19,299 nucleotides of DNA from JAMHZE01 sp964424715 (lineage in GTDB: Bacteria > Pseudomonadota > Alphaproteobacteria > Rickettsiales > UBA8987), in contig CAYRJW010000027.1 of assembly GCA_964424715.1 (NCBI GenBank), positions 1-19,299 of the forward strand, written 5' to 3'. Positions 1-6,408 of this stretch are shown here, piece after piece. Numbering within the stretch: position 1 is the first letter of the stretch; each line of letters begins with the position of its first letter. The translations under genes were made by a program, and so were the position numbers. The notes beneath the pieces were generated by a model, which was not told the DNA's origin, searched no databases, and saw only the letters and a list, made by a program, of their open reading frames with translations.

Positions 1-36
1 CATAATGGTATGTTACGCGTAAGATACGATTTCTAG
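1..36 (+). CDS. C-terminal end of a probable outer-membrane beta-barrel protein (partial)
   Basis: The first frame reads HNGMLRVRYDF and then TAG at 34-36. A final strand of alternating hydrophobic and polar residues that ends in an aromatic pair plus terminal Phe (RYDF) is the usual C-terminal beta-signal recognised by the BAM complex, so this is probably the last strand of an outer-membrane protein whose gene lies upstream. Only 11 residues are visible, so the family cannot be named. A strong terminator about 30 bases after the stop supports the end of a transcription unit here. The alternative is chance reading of non-coding DNA. Confidence 0.4.
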   Translation, partial: HNGMLRVRYDF

Positions 37-64
37 TAAGCCGTATCATAGCCTAAGACTTCAG

Positions 65-97
65 CCGCCCCCGGAATTCCGGGGGCGGTTTTGTTTT
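65..97 (+). terminator. Strong palindromic intrinsic terminator
   Basis: Bases 65-74 and 79-88 are exact reverse complements, a 10-bp GC-rich stem with an AATT loop, followed by TTTTGTTTT at 89-97. It should end transcription of the gene upstream of the window. The stem-loop is symmetric, but a T-tract is visible only on the plus-strand side. Confidence 0.9.
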
Positions 98-167
98 GTG
101 GGTATGAACCCTTCCTGCGCATTAATTCCCCCACACAAAAAAATCTGCATATTCATAAGAAATTCTG

Positions 168-197
168 TTGACTGGAACGCCATTAGCTTTCATTAAT
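168..197 (+). promoter_or_regulatory. Possible sigma-70 promoter of the methyltransferase gene
   Basis: TTGACT at 168-173 is a good -35 element. The AT-rich stretch at 191-199 offers several weak -10 matches, for example ATTAAT at 192-197 with an 18-base spacer. The terminator upstream means the next gene needs its own promoter, and this is the best candidate. Confidence 0.3.
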
Positions 198-226
198 ATT
201 TAACAAACATTCAAAAACATAAAATC

Positions 227-1837
227 ATGAAAAAAGCCATGCAGCAGGAAACCAAAGAGATCAGCAAGAACGCCTATGATGAAGTGCCTTATTCAAGCTT
301 TACCTTCGCCCAGACAAGTCCGGCCTATACAAGGTCATGCGCTTATGTATTCGGCCTGAACTCACCCGACCACACCACCGCAAAAGTTCTGGAACTAGGC
401 TGCGCCAGCGGTAACAACATACTGGCCTTCGCGGCCGCTTACCCTAAAAGCGAATGTGTCGGGATAGATCTTTCACCTAAACAGATCGATGAAGGTAAAA
501 AAAGAATATCGGACCTCGGCATCAAGAATTTACGCCTTGAAACAAAATCCATCATGGATATCGATGAATCCTTCGGTAAGTTCGATTATATAATCTGCCA
601 CGGCGTTATTTCCTGGGTACCGAAAGAAGTTCAGGCAAAGATATTAGAGATATGCGGCAATAACCTTACCCCTGATGGCGTCGCTTATGTAAGCTATAAC
701 ACCATGCCTGGCTGGAGCGGCGTAAGGGCCATCCGCGAGATGATGCAATATCACACCGCTAATTTCACCGAACCTAAGACCAAGGCAGACCAATCCCGCC
801 TGCTGCTTAAATTCATCAAGGACAGCCTTAAGAATTACGGTAAGAATTACTATTCCGATATAATCGAGGCCGAGATGAACCTTCTGCAGAACCAGTCAGA
901 CTGGTATCTGCTACATGATCACCTTGAGGAAAATAACTCACAATATTATTTCCACGAATTTATCGCCATGGCAGCTAAATCCGGCCTGCAATATCTGGCC
1001 GAGACCAACCTGGCATCCATGTTCAGCGGCAACCTTCCGGCTGAGACCGCGCAGGTGCTTGCCGGCGCAGAAGATATCGTCCGCATCGAACAATATATGG
1101 ATTTTATCTCCAACCGCCGTTTCCGTTCTACCCTGCTCTGCCATAAGGATCGTATCCTCAGAAGGAACATCCAGAACGAACATATGATGAACCAGTTCTT
1201 CACCAGTAGCTTTAAATTACCGGAAGAACTTAAAACCTATGAATATGGATCCGGTAAACAGATATCATTCGTAGCCCCGAACAATATGTCAACCAGCACA
1301 AATAATATCGCACTTATCCTTGGTATTGAGACCCTTTCGGAAAATAAGAACAAACCAATGAATCTGAGCAAGATCAGCAAGATCGTATCTGAAAAGATAA
1401 AGAAACTGAAACTGATTGAAAGATTTGATGACCAGATGATAACCCAGGCCCTTGCAGCAAATTTCCTGCGCTGCATCTTTACCGGTGGAATAACCATTCA
1501 TATGAGTGAAGGCCCTTTCAAGATCGAGGTTTCCAAAAAACCAAAATTATTCAGTCTTGCAAGGTATCAGGTCGCCAACCAGAGCTGGGTAGCTAATATG
1601 CGCCATGAAGCTATTCCGACAAATATCTTTGATAAGGCCATCATGCCGCATCTGGATGGCTCCAACACCGTGGAATCGTTATTGGAAAGCCTTATGCCGA
1701 AATTCATAAGCGGTGAGTTATCTATAAATTCAGATAATAAAAAGATCACCGAGGAGAAAGAGCTTAGAGAAAAACTCAGCAATTTCATTCCGGAGGTCCT
1801 TAAGCGTTATGCTGAACTAGGGCTGTTAGAGCAATAA
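227..1837 (+). CDS. SAM-dependent protein (lysine) methyltransferase of the rickettsial PKMT type, with methyltransferase regulatory domain
   Basis: This 536-aa protein has an N-terminal Rossmann methyltransferase fold: motif I VLELGCASGN at residues 54-63, the acidic residue closing beta-2 at D81 (VGIDLS), and FDYIICHGVISWV at 119-131. The methyltransferase regulatory region (PF10119 type) follows and then a C-terminal helical/winged-helix part. Length, layout and wording (DEVPY near the N-terminus, YNTMPGW, LHDHLEEN, YFHEF, RRFRSTLLCH) match, from memory, the Rickettsia PKMT1/PKMT2 enzymes that methylate surface-protein lysines such as those of OmpB. The role as an outer-membrane-protein lysine methyltransferase is therefore a family-based inference. 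It would act in the cytoplasm on a protein before export. The start at 227 has only a weak ribosome-binding site; ATG at 239 is an alternative. It is monocistronic and lies downstream of a probable OMP gene, separated by a terminator. Confidence 0.82.
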   Translation: MKKAMQQETKEISKNAYDEVPYSSFTFAQTSPAYTRSCAYVFGLNSPDHTTAKVLELGCASGNNILAFAAAYPKSECVGIDLSPKQIDEGKKRISDLGIKNLRLETKSIMDIDESFGKFDYIICHGVISWVPKEVQAKILEICGNNLTPDGVAYVSYNTMPGWSGVRAIREMMQYHTANFTEPKTKADQSRLLLKFIKDSLKNYGKNYYSDIIEAEMNLLQNQSDWYLLHDHLEENNSQYYFHEFIAMAAKSGLQYLAETNLASMFSGNLPAETAQVLAGAEDIVRIEQYMDFISNRRFRSTLLCHKDRILRRNIQNEHMMNQFFTSSFKLPEELKTYEYGSGKQISFVAPNNMSTSTNNIALILGIETLSENKNKPMNLSKISKIVSEKIKKLKLIERFDDQMITQALAANFLRCIFTGGITIHMSEGPFKIEVSKKPKLFSLARYQVANQSWVANMRHEAIPTNIFDKAIMPHLDGSNTVESLLESLMPKFISGELSINSDNKKITEEKELREKLSNFIPEVLKRYAELGLLEQ

Positions 1838-1901
1838 CAAATATAACTTCTCTGGCCTATTCCACTATGATTAATGTCTTGGTGAATAAATACAGACTCC
1901 C

Positions 1902-1915
1902 TTGATATATATCAA
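1902..1915 (+). promoter_or_regulatory. FNR/Anr box upstream of the DUF883 operon
   Basis: TTGATATATATCAA is a perfect match to the FNR consensus TTGAT-N4-ATCAA. Its centre (1908.5) lies about 40 bases before possible -10 hexamers at 1933-1943, the arrangement of an activated class II promoter. It lies 114 bases upstream of the GTG start at 2029. Confidence 0.72.
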
Positions 1916-1949
1916 TCACGGGTATCTCCCTTTATGCTTTACTGCTCAG

Positions 1950-2007
1950 GGTGGATAGGGCTTGTCTAAGAATTAATCCCCTTTATTTCATTTAAGCACT
2001 ATCCACC
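1950..2007 (+). other. Inverted repeat (possible leader stem-loop) before the DUF883 gene
   Basis: GGTGGATAG at 1950-1958 is exactly complementary to CTATCCACC at 1999-2007. Beyond a 2-base internal mismatch, CTT and AAG extend the stem. The loop is about 40 bases. The 3' arm ends just before the Shine-Dalgarno AAGGAG at 2018-2023, so a fold in the leader RNA could affect translation. No known riboswitch is recognised. Confidence 0.35.
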
Positions 2008-2028
2008 TTAAATAATAAGGAGAATAAT

Positions 2029-2262
2029 GTGTTTAATAATACCAAAGAAGCTGCGATAGAAGATATCAAAAAAGAGATTGATACATGCAGTACCCTGGCT
2101 AATAAAGCTGGTAAAAAACTTCGTGAAGAGTTTGATCTCGCCGAAGGTGAAGTAACCAGAACTACTGCAGCTCTAATGAAACAGATCCGCAGCAAACCTA
2201 TACAGTCCGGCTTGATCGCAACTGCTGCAGGTTTTGTACTTGGTGCACTTTGGCGCCGTTGA
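2029..2262 (+). CDS. DUF883 (ElaB/YqjD/YgaM-like) tail-anchored protein
   Basis: This 77-aa protein is a charged amphipathic helix (residues 1-55, rich in Glu, Lys and Ala) followed by a short C-terminal hydrophobic segment GLIATAAGFVLGALWRR ending in arginines. That is the layout of DUF883 proteins such as E. coli ElaB and YqjD, inner-membrane tail-anchored proteins linked to stationary phase and ribosome binding. The start is GTG at 2029, chosen because AAGGAG at 2018-2023 sits at good spacing and the nearby ATG at 2027 leads to an early stop. It is the first gene of a run of four, 9 bases before the next, like the E. coli yqjD-yqjE pair. A perfect FNR box lies upstream, so induction at low oxygen or on growth arrest is inferred. 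Confidence 0.75.
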   Translation: MFNNTKEAAIEDIKKEIDTCSTLANKAGKKLREEFDLAEGEVTRTTAALMKQIRSKPIQSGLIATAAGFVLGALWRR

Positions 2263-2271
2263 GGGTTATAT

Positions 2272-2643
2272 ATGAAAAATATAGAAAGCCTTTTTAACAT
2301 TCTTCTTGTCGGCAAATCTTTCTGCAAGGAAGCCGCTCTGGGAAGAATTTTATCTAAAGCCACCGGCCTGATCATACTCATTATCATCAGCGGCACGATC
2401 ATGGGCTCTCTGCTGGTATTTACATTATATTTGATTTACACTGGCATGCTGCAATCTGGTATAGATGCCCCTGCAGCGCTCTATACAATGAGCGGCATAG
2501 TTCTGTTATTCATGATAATATTCGTGACCCTGACCTTAATATCAGTAAATAATCTGCGAAACCTATTGAGATTAAAGACAAAACCAAAATCCGACCTGGG
2601 GAAAATCATTGAAGCATTTAAGGACGGGTTACTTAATAAATAA
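2272..2643 (+). CDS. Two-transmembrane small membrane protein, YqjE/phage-holin-III-like
   Basis: The 123-aa protein has two clear hydrophobic segments (about residues 31-57 and 71-92), a short cytosolic N-terminus and a basic C-terminal tail (RLKTKPKSDLGK). This hairpin layout, and its position directly after a DUF883 gene, resemble the YqjE-like/holin-X family (PF07332) that commonly partners DUF883 genes. Family assignment is by layout and context, not by a diagnostic motif. The start at ATG 2272 has GAGGG a few bases upstream. It is probably cotranscribed with 2029-2262. Confidence 0.6.
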   Translation: MKNIESLFNILLVGKSFCKEAALGRILSKATGLIILIIISGTIMGSLLVFTLYLIYTGMLQSGIDAPAALYTMSGIVLLFMIIFVTLTLISVNNLRNLLRLKTKPKSDLGKIIEAFKDGLLNK

Positions 2644-2661
2644 AAGAATAAAAAGACCCTC

Positions 2662-2760
2662 ATGAAAATATTTAGGAAACATCACTATCTCGGAGTAGTA
2701 TTAATATTGATTTTATTGTTGATCTTAATGTTCTACAGCCACGCTGTACAGGGAGTGTAA
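2662..2760 (+). CDS. 32-residue single-span membrane small protein
   Basis: ATG at 2662 opens a 32-codon frame: a basic N-terminus (MKIFRKHHY), a hydrophobic stretch of about 18 residues (LGVVLILILLLILMFY) and a short polar tail. Its TAA overlaps the next ATG as TAATG, the arrangement of translational coupling to the DUF6629 gene. The Shine-Dalgarno is weak. The positive-inside topology and tight packing in the operon argue for a real gene, but no family is recognised. It could also be a spurious frame in an AT-rich gap. Confidence 0.5.
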   Translation: MKIFRKHHYLGVVLILILLLILMFYSHAVQGV

Positions 2761-3467
2761 TGTGTTTTTCCCCACAGACCAGCTTCGTTGCAGCTACATT
2801 ATTAATGGTGATAGGCGTAGCCACTCTCAAAAAAGTTAAGACACGGAAAGAGGTTTTATTTGCATCCCTGCCATTTCTTTTCGCGATGCAGCAGTTTACT
2901 GAAGGTTTCCTTTGGCTTAGCTTATTACACGGGGAATTCCCCACTGAACAACACTGGCTTACGATAGTTTTTATATCATTTGCAGGCATTGTATTGCCCT
3001 TACTGGTTCCACTCAGCATGTTTGTCATGGAGATCAACGCTCATAGGAAAATAATCATTGGAATATTTTTCCTAAGCGGCCTGGCGATTGCCCTAATAAC
3101 ATTTAAGGCTATAACAGATTTCGGCGTAAGCTCAGAGATCATCAATTCATGTATTCGCTATGACTCACCTTTAAATCGCAGTTATTATGTAACCCTGCTT
3201 TATGTGATGGCAACATGTGGCCCACTTTTATATTCCCGTCACCGGAATATTTTCAGGATCGGAATATTGAATCTTGGCGCGCTTCTCATTGCTTATTATT
3301 TTTATAAATATAGCTATGCTTCCGTGTGGTGTTTCTTCGCATCGTCTATAAGCGCACTTGTATATCTACACTTTGCTCGGTCCTCTGAAGCTAAACCTGC
3401 TGTTCTGAGGGCGAATTCCTGGCGAAAACTTTCATTTAAAAAATTGATAAATATCAATTACCGGTAA
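2760..3467 (+). CDS. DUF6629 family integral membrane protein
   Basis: The 235-aa protein starts MCFSPQTSFVAA, close to the MCFSATxSF opening typical of DUF6629 proteins, and continues with the equally typical region LFAMQQFTEGFLWLSL (about residues 40-55). About seven hydrophobic segments suggest a polytopic inner-membrane protein. The family has no established function. GGGAG lies just before the start codon, and the ATG overlaps the stop of the 32-aa gene. The C-terminus (KKLININYR) is encoded by DNA that also forms a perfect FNR box, so the end of this gene may double as a regulatory site for the next. Confidence 0.7.
   Translation: MCFSPQTSFVAATLLMVIGVATLKKVKTRKEVLFASLPFLFAMQQFTEGFLWLSLLHGEFPTEQHWLTIVFISFAGIVLPLLVPLSMFVMEINAHRKIIIGIFFLSGLAIALITFKAITDFGVSSEIINSCIRYDSPLNRSYYVTLLYVMATCGPLLYSRHRNIFRIGILNLGALLIAYYFYKYSYASVWCFFASSISALVYLHFARSSEAKPAVLRANSWRKLSFKKLININYR
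3444..3457 (+). promoter_or_regulatory. FNR/Anr box inside the 3' end of the DUF6629 gene
   Basis: TTGATAAATATCAA is a perfect TTGAT-N4-ATCAA site. Its centre is 33.5 bases before the ATG at 3484 and about 42 before the ATG at 3493. It overlaps the last codons of the upstream gene, so it could be coincidental coding sequence, but it adds to three other perfect sites within 5 kb. Confidence 0.55.
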
Positions 3468-3483
3468 AGGCAACCATGTTTGT

Positions 3484-3867
3484 ATGATGTATATGAAAAT
3501 GCAAAACGACATAGACCAACATACATCTTCTGATGAATATGAAGAGCTCCTGAAGAGGTATATCGAAGTGTTCAACCGCGCCGTTAAGGAAAATAAAGAT
3601 AAACTACCCTATCAGAATATGCTGAGCGCTGCTTTAAAGCTGCCGGAAAGCGTAGGCGACCTGCATTATGTAATATATGACCACAGACCAAAAGGCTCGT
3701 TTAGCCTGCGTCTGGTAGATGGCAGTCTTGAGATCATTGATAAAAATAAAAAAACATCGGAGAATTTCTGTACATTAAGTTATGATTATCTAAGAAATGT
3801 AACCGAAAATGCCGATAAATATGTTAAGAATCCTGCGCTTCTGGACTGGAGCTGGCTTAAAAACTAA
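3484..3867 (+). CDS. Hypothetical soluble protein (about 127 aa)
   Basis: I do not recognise this protein. It has no signal peptide or membrane segment. The N-terminal half is helical and charged (YEELLKRYIEVFNRAVKENKDKL); the second half looks like a small alpha/beta region (LHYVIYDHRPKGSFSLRLVDGSLEII). Several in-frame ATGs (3484, 3487, 3493, 3499) make the start uncertain, and none has a Shine-Dalgarno at normal spacing, so a leaderless transcript from the FNR-type site at 3444-3457 is possible. It ends two bases from the stop of the convergent FNR-type regulator. Confidence 0.55.
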   Translation: MMYMKMQNDIDQHTSSDEYEELLKRYIEVFNRAVKENKDKLPYQNMLSAALKLPESVGDLHYVIYDHRPKGSFSLRLVDGSLEIIDKNKKTSENFCTLSYDYLRNVTENADKYVKNPALLDWSWLKN

Positions 3868-3869
3868 GA

Positions 3870-4622
3870 TCAGTATTTAGTATCTTCGCATGGGTAATGT
3901 GAGGAACATGCTCCGCAGCAATATCCCGTTAACTTATTTATATTATCTATATCTATCCTGGCACCGTTTATTTTAATGCCGGTGCTTTCTTTTAATGTGT
4001 TCAAGGCCCTGGAAAATGTTTCTGGTTTCATACCTAATCTGGATGCGATAAGAACCTTATCGTAAGGCAAATGCAGTGTTATATCTCTCTGCTTCCCAAG
4101 CGGGCATAATCTTAACAGGAAACAACCGATACGCTGAGGTGCGCTTTGGATGCTGAGATGCTCTACATCCATCTCACGCTTTTTGGTCTTGCGGGACATG
4201 GCAGAAAGCATGCTGATCGCCATCTGGCTATTTTTCTGAATTTGTTCCTTAAGCACAGAAATAGGTATCACCACAAGCTTTGTATCTTCCACAGCCTGTG
4301 CCGTGCAAGAATATGTATCCTGTTCAAAAATGGCATTCTTACCGAACACATGCCCGGTTGTAAGTATATCTACTACCGCCTCAAAACCATCAAGTGTGGT
4401 ATGAAAAAGTTTTACCCAGCCATATTTGATTATATAAAAAGATTTCGCGGCCTCATCTTCGAGATAAAGCATATGACCTTTTTTATATTCGATCACCTGG
4501 GCAGATTTCAAGAACTCCTCGATCGTCTCATCGGAAAGTTTTGAGAATAGGGATATGTTCTTTAAAAGTGAAGTATTGCCAGATTCCTTGGCAGTATTTT
4601 TTTGCTGTGCTTGTAACGACAT
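3870..4622 (-). CDS. Crp/Fnr-family transcriptional regulator with C-terminal cysteine cluster
   Basis: This 250-aa protein has a cyclic-nucleotide-binding-like sensor domain (about residues 18-135), a dimer helix (about 135-160) and a winged helix-turn-helix (about 165-232). The recognition helix reads PETFSRALNTL, with E201, S204 and R205 forming the ExxSR signature of FNR rather than the ExxGR of CRP; FNR-type proteins bind TTGAT-N4-ATCAA, the very site found four times nearby. The N-terminal cysteine cluster of E. coli FNR is absent. Instead the C-terminus carries C235, C236, C239 and C245 (GYCCGACSSHYPC), recalling the C-terminal Fe-S ligands of Bacillus FNR. Oxygen or redox sensing through a C-terminal cluster is an inference. 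The start at 4622 is preferred over an upstream frame extension because AAAGGAA precedes it. Confidence 0.85.
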   Translation of the reverse strand: MSLQAQQKNTAKESGNTSLLKNISLFSKLSDETIEEFLKSAQVIEYKKGHMLYLEDEAAKSFYIIKYGWVKLFHTTLDGFEAVVDILTTGHVFGKNAIFEQDTYSCTAQAVEDTKLVVIPISVLKEQIQKNSQMAISMLSAMSRKTKKREMDVEHLSIQSAPQRIGCFLLRLCPLGKQRDITLHLPYDKVLIASRLGMKPETFSRALNTLKESTGIKINGARIDIDNINKLTGYCCGACSSHYPCEDTKY

Positions 4623-4755
4623 AAATTCCTTTCTTTGGCAAGCGTCTGAATCTATATAGTTTACAATAAAAATCAAGAAAAATGCCTTAAATCAATAACT
4701 TCTCACTAAGCGGTTGTAATATATATTTTATAGTTGATCAGAAACACCCTGTTTC

Positions 4756-4769
4756 TTGATTATTATCAA
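4756..4769 (+). promoter_or_regulatory. FNR/Anr box upstream of the 4831 membrane gene
   Basis: TTGATTATTATCAA is a perfect FNR-type site. A -10-like TATTAA at 4794-4799 would start transcription near 4806, placing the box centre about 42-43 bases upstream, as in class II FNR-activated promoters. It lies in the divergent gap and could also affect the regulator gene itself. Confidence 0.72.
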
Positions 4770-4830
4770 TAAGGCTCCGGCATTCTATGTTTTTATTAAC
4801 GGGCAAATTAATAATAAACAGGAGATCTAA

Positions 4831-5283
4831 ATGGAAGCAATCGAGTTGATAGTGGGAGTAACTTTTTTGTTCATAGGAATATCGCTTGTCTTTCGCCAGA
4901 ACGAATGGACAATATTTATTGAACATATGGAAAGTAAGGGCAGCCGTGCAATGCTGACTTTCGGCACTCTCAATACTATAGCAGGCAGTGCAATATTAGG
5001 ATTCCACTGGATATGGTATGGTATGAGTACCTTGGTCACCATAATCGGCATAATATTTCTGGTAAGAGGCTTTATGTGCCTGACATATCCTAATTGGGTA
5101 ATGAAAAAACTAAAGCATAGAATGAAGCATGCTAAAAATAATATCAGGATCGCGGCTTTATCAGCCATTTTGGTTTCTGGTATAATTTTACATAATTGGT
5201 GGATGCAATCATATGGATGGACATATTTCGGAAATCAAACCCTGGATTATTTTGATTCTGAGGAAGCTGAAGTAATTGAATAA
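4831..5283 (+). CDS. Small integral membrane protein of unknown function
   Basis: The 150-aa protein has about four hydrophobic segments (residues 3-21, 41-57, 62-85 and 106-124) with basic loops (WVMKKLKHRMKHAKNN) and an acidic C-terminal tail (FDSEEAEVIE). No family is recognised. The start ATG at 4831 has AGGAGA at 4820-4825. It is preceded by a well-placed FNR box and -10 element, so it is the clearest candidate target of the neighbouring regulator. Its last 140 bases overlap the convergent STAS gene as currently read. Confidence 0.7.
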   Translation: MEAIELIVGVTFLFIGISLVFRQNEWTIFIEHMESKGSRAMLTFGTLNTIAGSAILGFHWIWYGMSTLVTIIGIIFLVRGFMCLTYPNWVMKKLKHRMKHAKNNIRIAALSAILVSGIILHNWWMQSYGWTYFGNQTLDYFDSEEAEVIE

Positions 5284-5557
5284 CTCCAGACCTAACCCTA
5301 CAAGGGCCAGAGGCCTCAAAAGCCTGTATGAATGCTTTGCTAGGATTGGTGAGTGCAAATTTTCCGCTCTCATTCTCGATTTTTTTGCTGAGAGAAACTA
5401 TAAGCTGTACACCCGGCGTTGTGATGACCTCAGAGGAAGATGCATCAACCGCTACGTCTCCGGTAAGCTTGGAGACTTCAGAAAATACTCTGTCAACTTC
5501 ACTGATCGTGATAGATGATGGTAACTTATATATGATCGTGCTTTCCTGATCTGACAT
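5144..5557 (-). CDS. STAS-domain protein (MlaB/anti-anti-sigma-like), C-terminus possibly frameshifted
   Basis: Residues 1-92 form a single STAS domain: an N-terminal beta-strand pair, helix, VAVDASSSEVITTPGVQL (the loop that carries the phosphorylated Ser/Thr in anti-anti-sigma factors, here TT before PG) and FALTNPSKAFIQAFEA. STAS proteins act as protein-interaction switches with kinases or sigma regulators, or as MlaB subunits of lipid transporters; no partner gene is visible. After FEA the frame turns unlike STAS (SGPCRVRSGV) and runs 140 bases into the convergent gene. The +1 frame just beyond reads LGLELFNYF, the usual STAS C-terminal helix, so an insertion of about 16 bases near 5293-5308 may have shifted the frame. 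The start ATG at 5557 has AAAGAG upstream. Confidence 0.7.
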   Translation of the reverse strand: MSDQESTIIYKLPSSITISEVDRVFSEVSKLTGDVAVDASSSEVITTPGVQLIVSLSKKIENESGKFALTNPSKAFIQAFEASGPCRVRSGVIQLLQLPQNQNNPGFDFRNMSIHMIASTNYVKLYQKPKWLIKPRS

Positions 5558-5951
5558 AAACTCTTTAAAATTTATTATGATTATATAAAAGCGGGTAGCA
5601 TGCCAATTTTTTTATCTTAAATTACGCCGCAAAATCAGCTTGTTAAGTATTTATATGTTTTCTTTGCCCTGAGATAATTCTCTAAATAAGAATCATTTTT
5701 GAAACTCTTTAGAACATCAGATGATCTTAAGGATGTTTTTGTTACTCCAAGAACCCCTCACTAAACCTTGAATTGCAAATTTATTACGAATTTGATCTGT
5801 TTTATATATAAAAATAATTACATGGAGCATAATGATACAAGCAGAAAATGCCTAATTATCAATTAATTACAAGTATTGAATATTTATTTTATTGTTTGAA
5901 AAACAGGTTAAGATATGTTACCATGGGTAGTATATCTAACAAAAAAGGATA
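5558..5951. other. AT-rich intergenic region without a recognisable gene
   Basis: About 390 bases between the divergent STAS gene and the gene at 5955. I see no convincing coding frame, terminator or known RNA. A weak -35/-10 pair for the rightward gene may lie near 5890-5920 (TTGTTT, then TATGTT). Confidence 0.5.
5580..5606 (-). promoter_or_regulatory. Possible promoter of the STAS gene
   Basis: On the minus strand TTGGCA (5606-5601) and TATAAT (5585-5580) are separated by 15 bases, short for sigma-70. The same stretch has a GG-N10-GC spacing that loosely resembles a sigma-54 site but lacks the TTGC element. Confidence 0.35.
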
Positions 5952-5954
5952 GTG

Positions 5955-6320
5955 ATGAAAGAATCTATAGTTAGCCTGGCCTCCAGTCAAACCCTTAGAG
6001 AAAAAAATCGCAGCAATTCTAAAAGTCACAGCAAAATAATTGAAATTGTTTTTACAAAAAATGACTCTAAGGAAACTCTCACTTACATAGAAGAAAGGGC
6101 CATCGCCCCGGAGACAAATCATGACAGCGATGGGATGATACCATCAAAGTTCTATAAGGTTGAGCCGGAAGGAAATGGAAAAAGGAAAAAAATAAGTGAG
6201 GCTCAGGCCATAAAAGAAATGATGTCCCTGATAGAAAAATGCCTTAGTAGCGAAACTGCAAATGTTTCTTATGCAGAACATAGATACACATCAGAGAACA
6301 AGGTCATTTACAGCTACTAA
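5955..6320 (+). CDS. Hypothetical protein (121 aa)
   Basis: I do not recognise this protein. It is polar and lysine/serine-rich with no signal peptide or membrane segment: a basic, probably disordered N-terminal third, a short beta-like core (KIIEIVFTKNDSKETLTYIEE) and a helix near residues 85-100 (AQAIKEMMSLIEKCL). ATG 5955 is preferred over the overlapping GTG at 5952 because AAGGA sits six bases upstream. It stands alone, convergent with the membrane gene at 6390. Codon use and composition match the region. Confidence 0.5.
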   Translation: MKESIVSLASSQTLREKNRSNSKSHSKIIEIVFTKNDSKETLTYIEERAIAPETNHDSDGMIPSKFYKVEPEGNGKRKKISEAQAIKEMMSLIEKCLSSETANVSYAEHRYTSENKVIYSY

Positions 6321-6324
6321 TTAG

Positions 6325-6408
6325 TTAGGCCGCAATGGCACGGCGCGACTGTACGGCCAGGCAGCCTTCTTCTAAGCGCGCAGAATAATTTAACTCCGAG
6401 ATACGCAT
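6325..6408 (-). other. Locally GC-rich patch with a 27-codon open frame of unknown origin
   Basis: Bases about 6327-6382 are visibly GC-richer than the AT-rich flanks. On the minus strand ATG 6408-6406 opens a 27-codon frame ending LEEGCLAVQSRRAIAA and TAA (6327-6325), overlapping the end of the membrane gene by 19 bases. The peptide has a protein-like composition and may be the remnant of a gene or inserted repeat. GGCCG (6328-6332) and CGGCC (6354-6358) form an inverted pair. There is no T-tract, so it is not a clear terminator. Confidence 0.3.

Noticed and set aside
938..1203. Overlapping minus-strand and alternative-frame ORFs inside the methyltransferase gene
   Set aside because: They lie wholly within a well-supported 536-aa gene, have no ribosome-binding sites and show no recognisable protein pattern.
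1992..2402. 136-aa minus-strand ORF across the DUF883 and YqjE-like genes
   Set aside because: It is antisense to two genes with family support and good translation signals; low-complexity Ser/Arg-rich translation.
4738..4926. 62-aa minus-strand ORF over the FNR box and start of the 4831 gene
   Set aside because: It covers a regulatory gap, lacks a ribosome-binding site and conflicts with a better-supported gene.
5586..5606. Sigma-54 promoter upstream of the STAS gene
   Set aside because: GG-N10-GC spacing is present but the -12 element lacks TTGC, so a sigma-70-like reading is at least as good.
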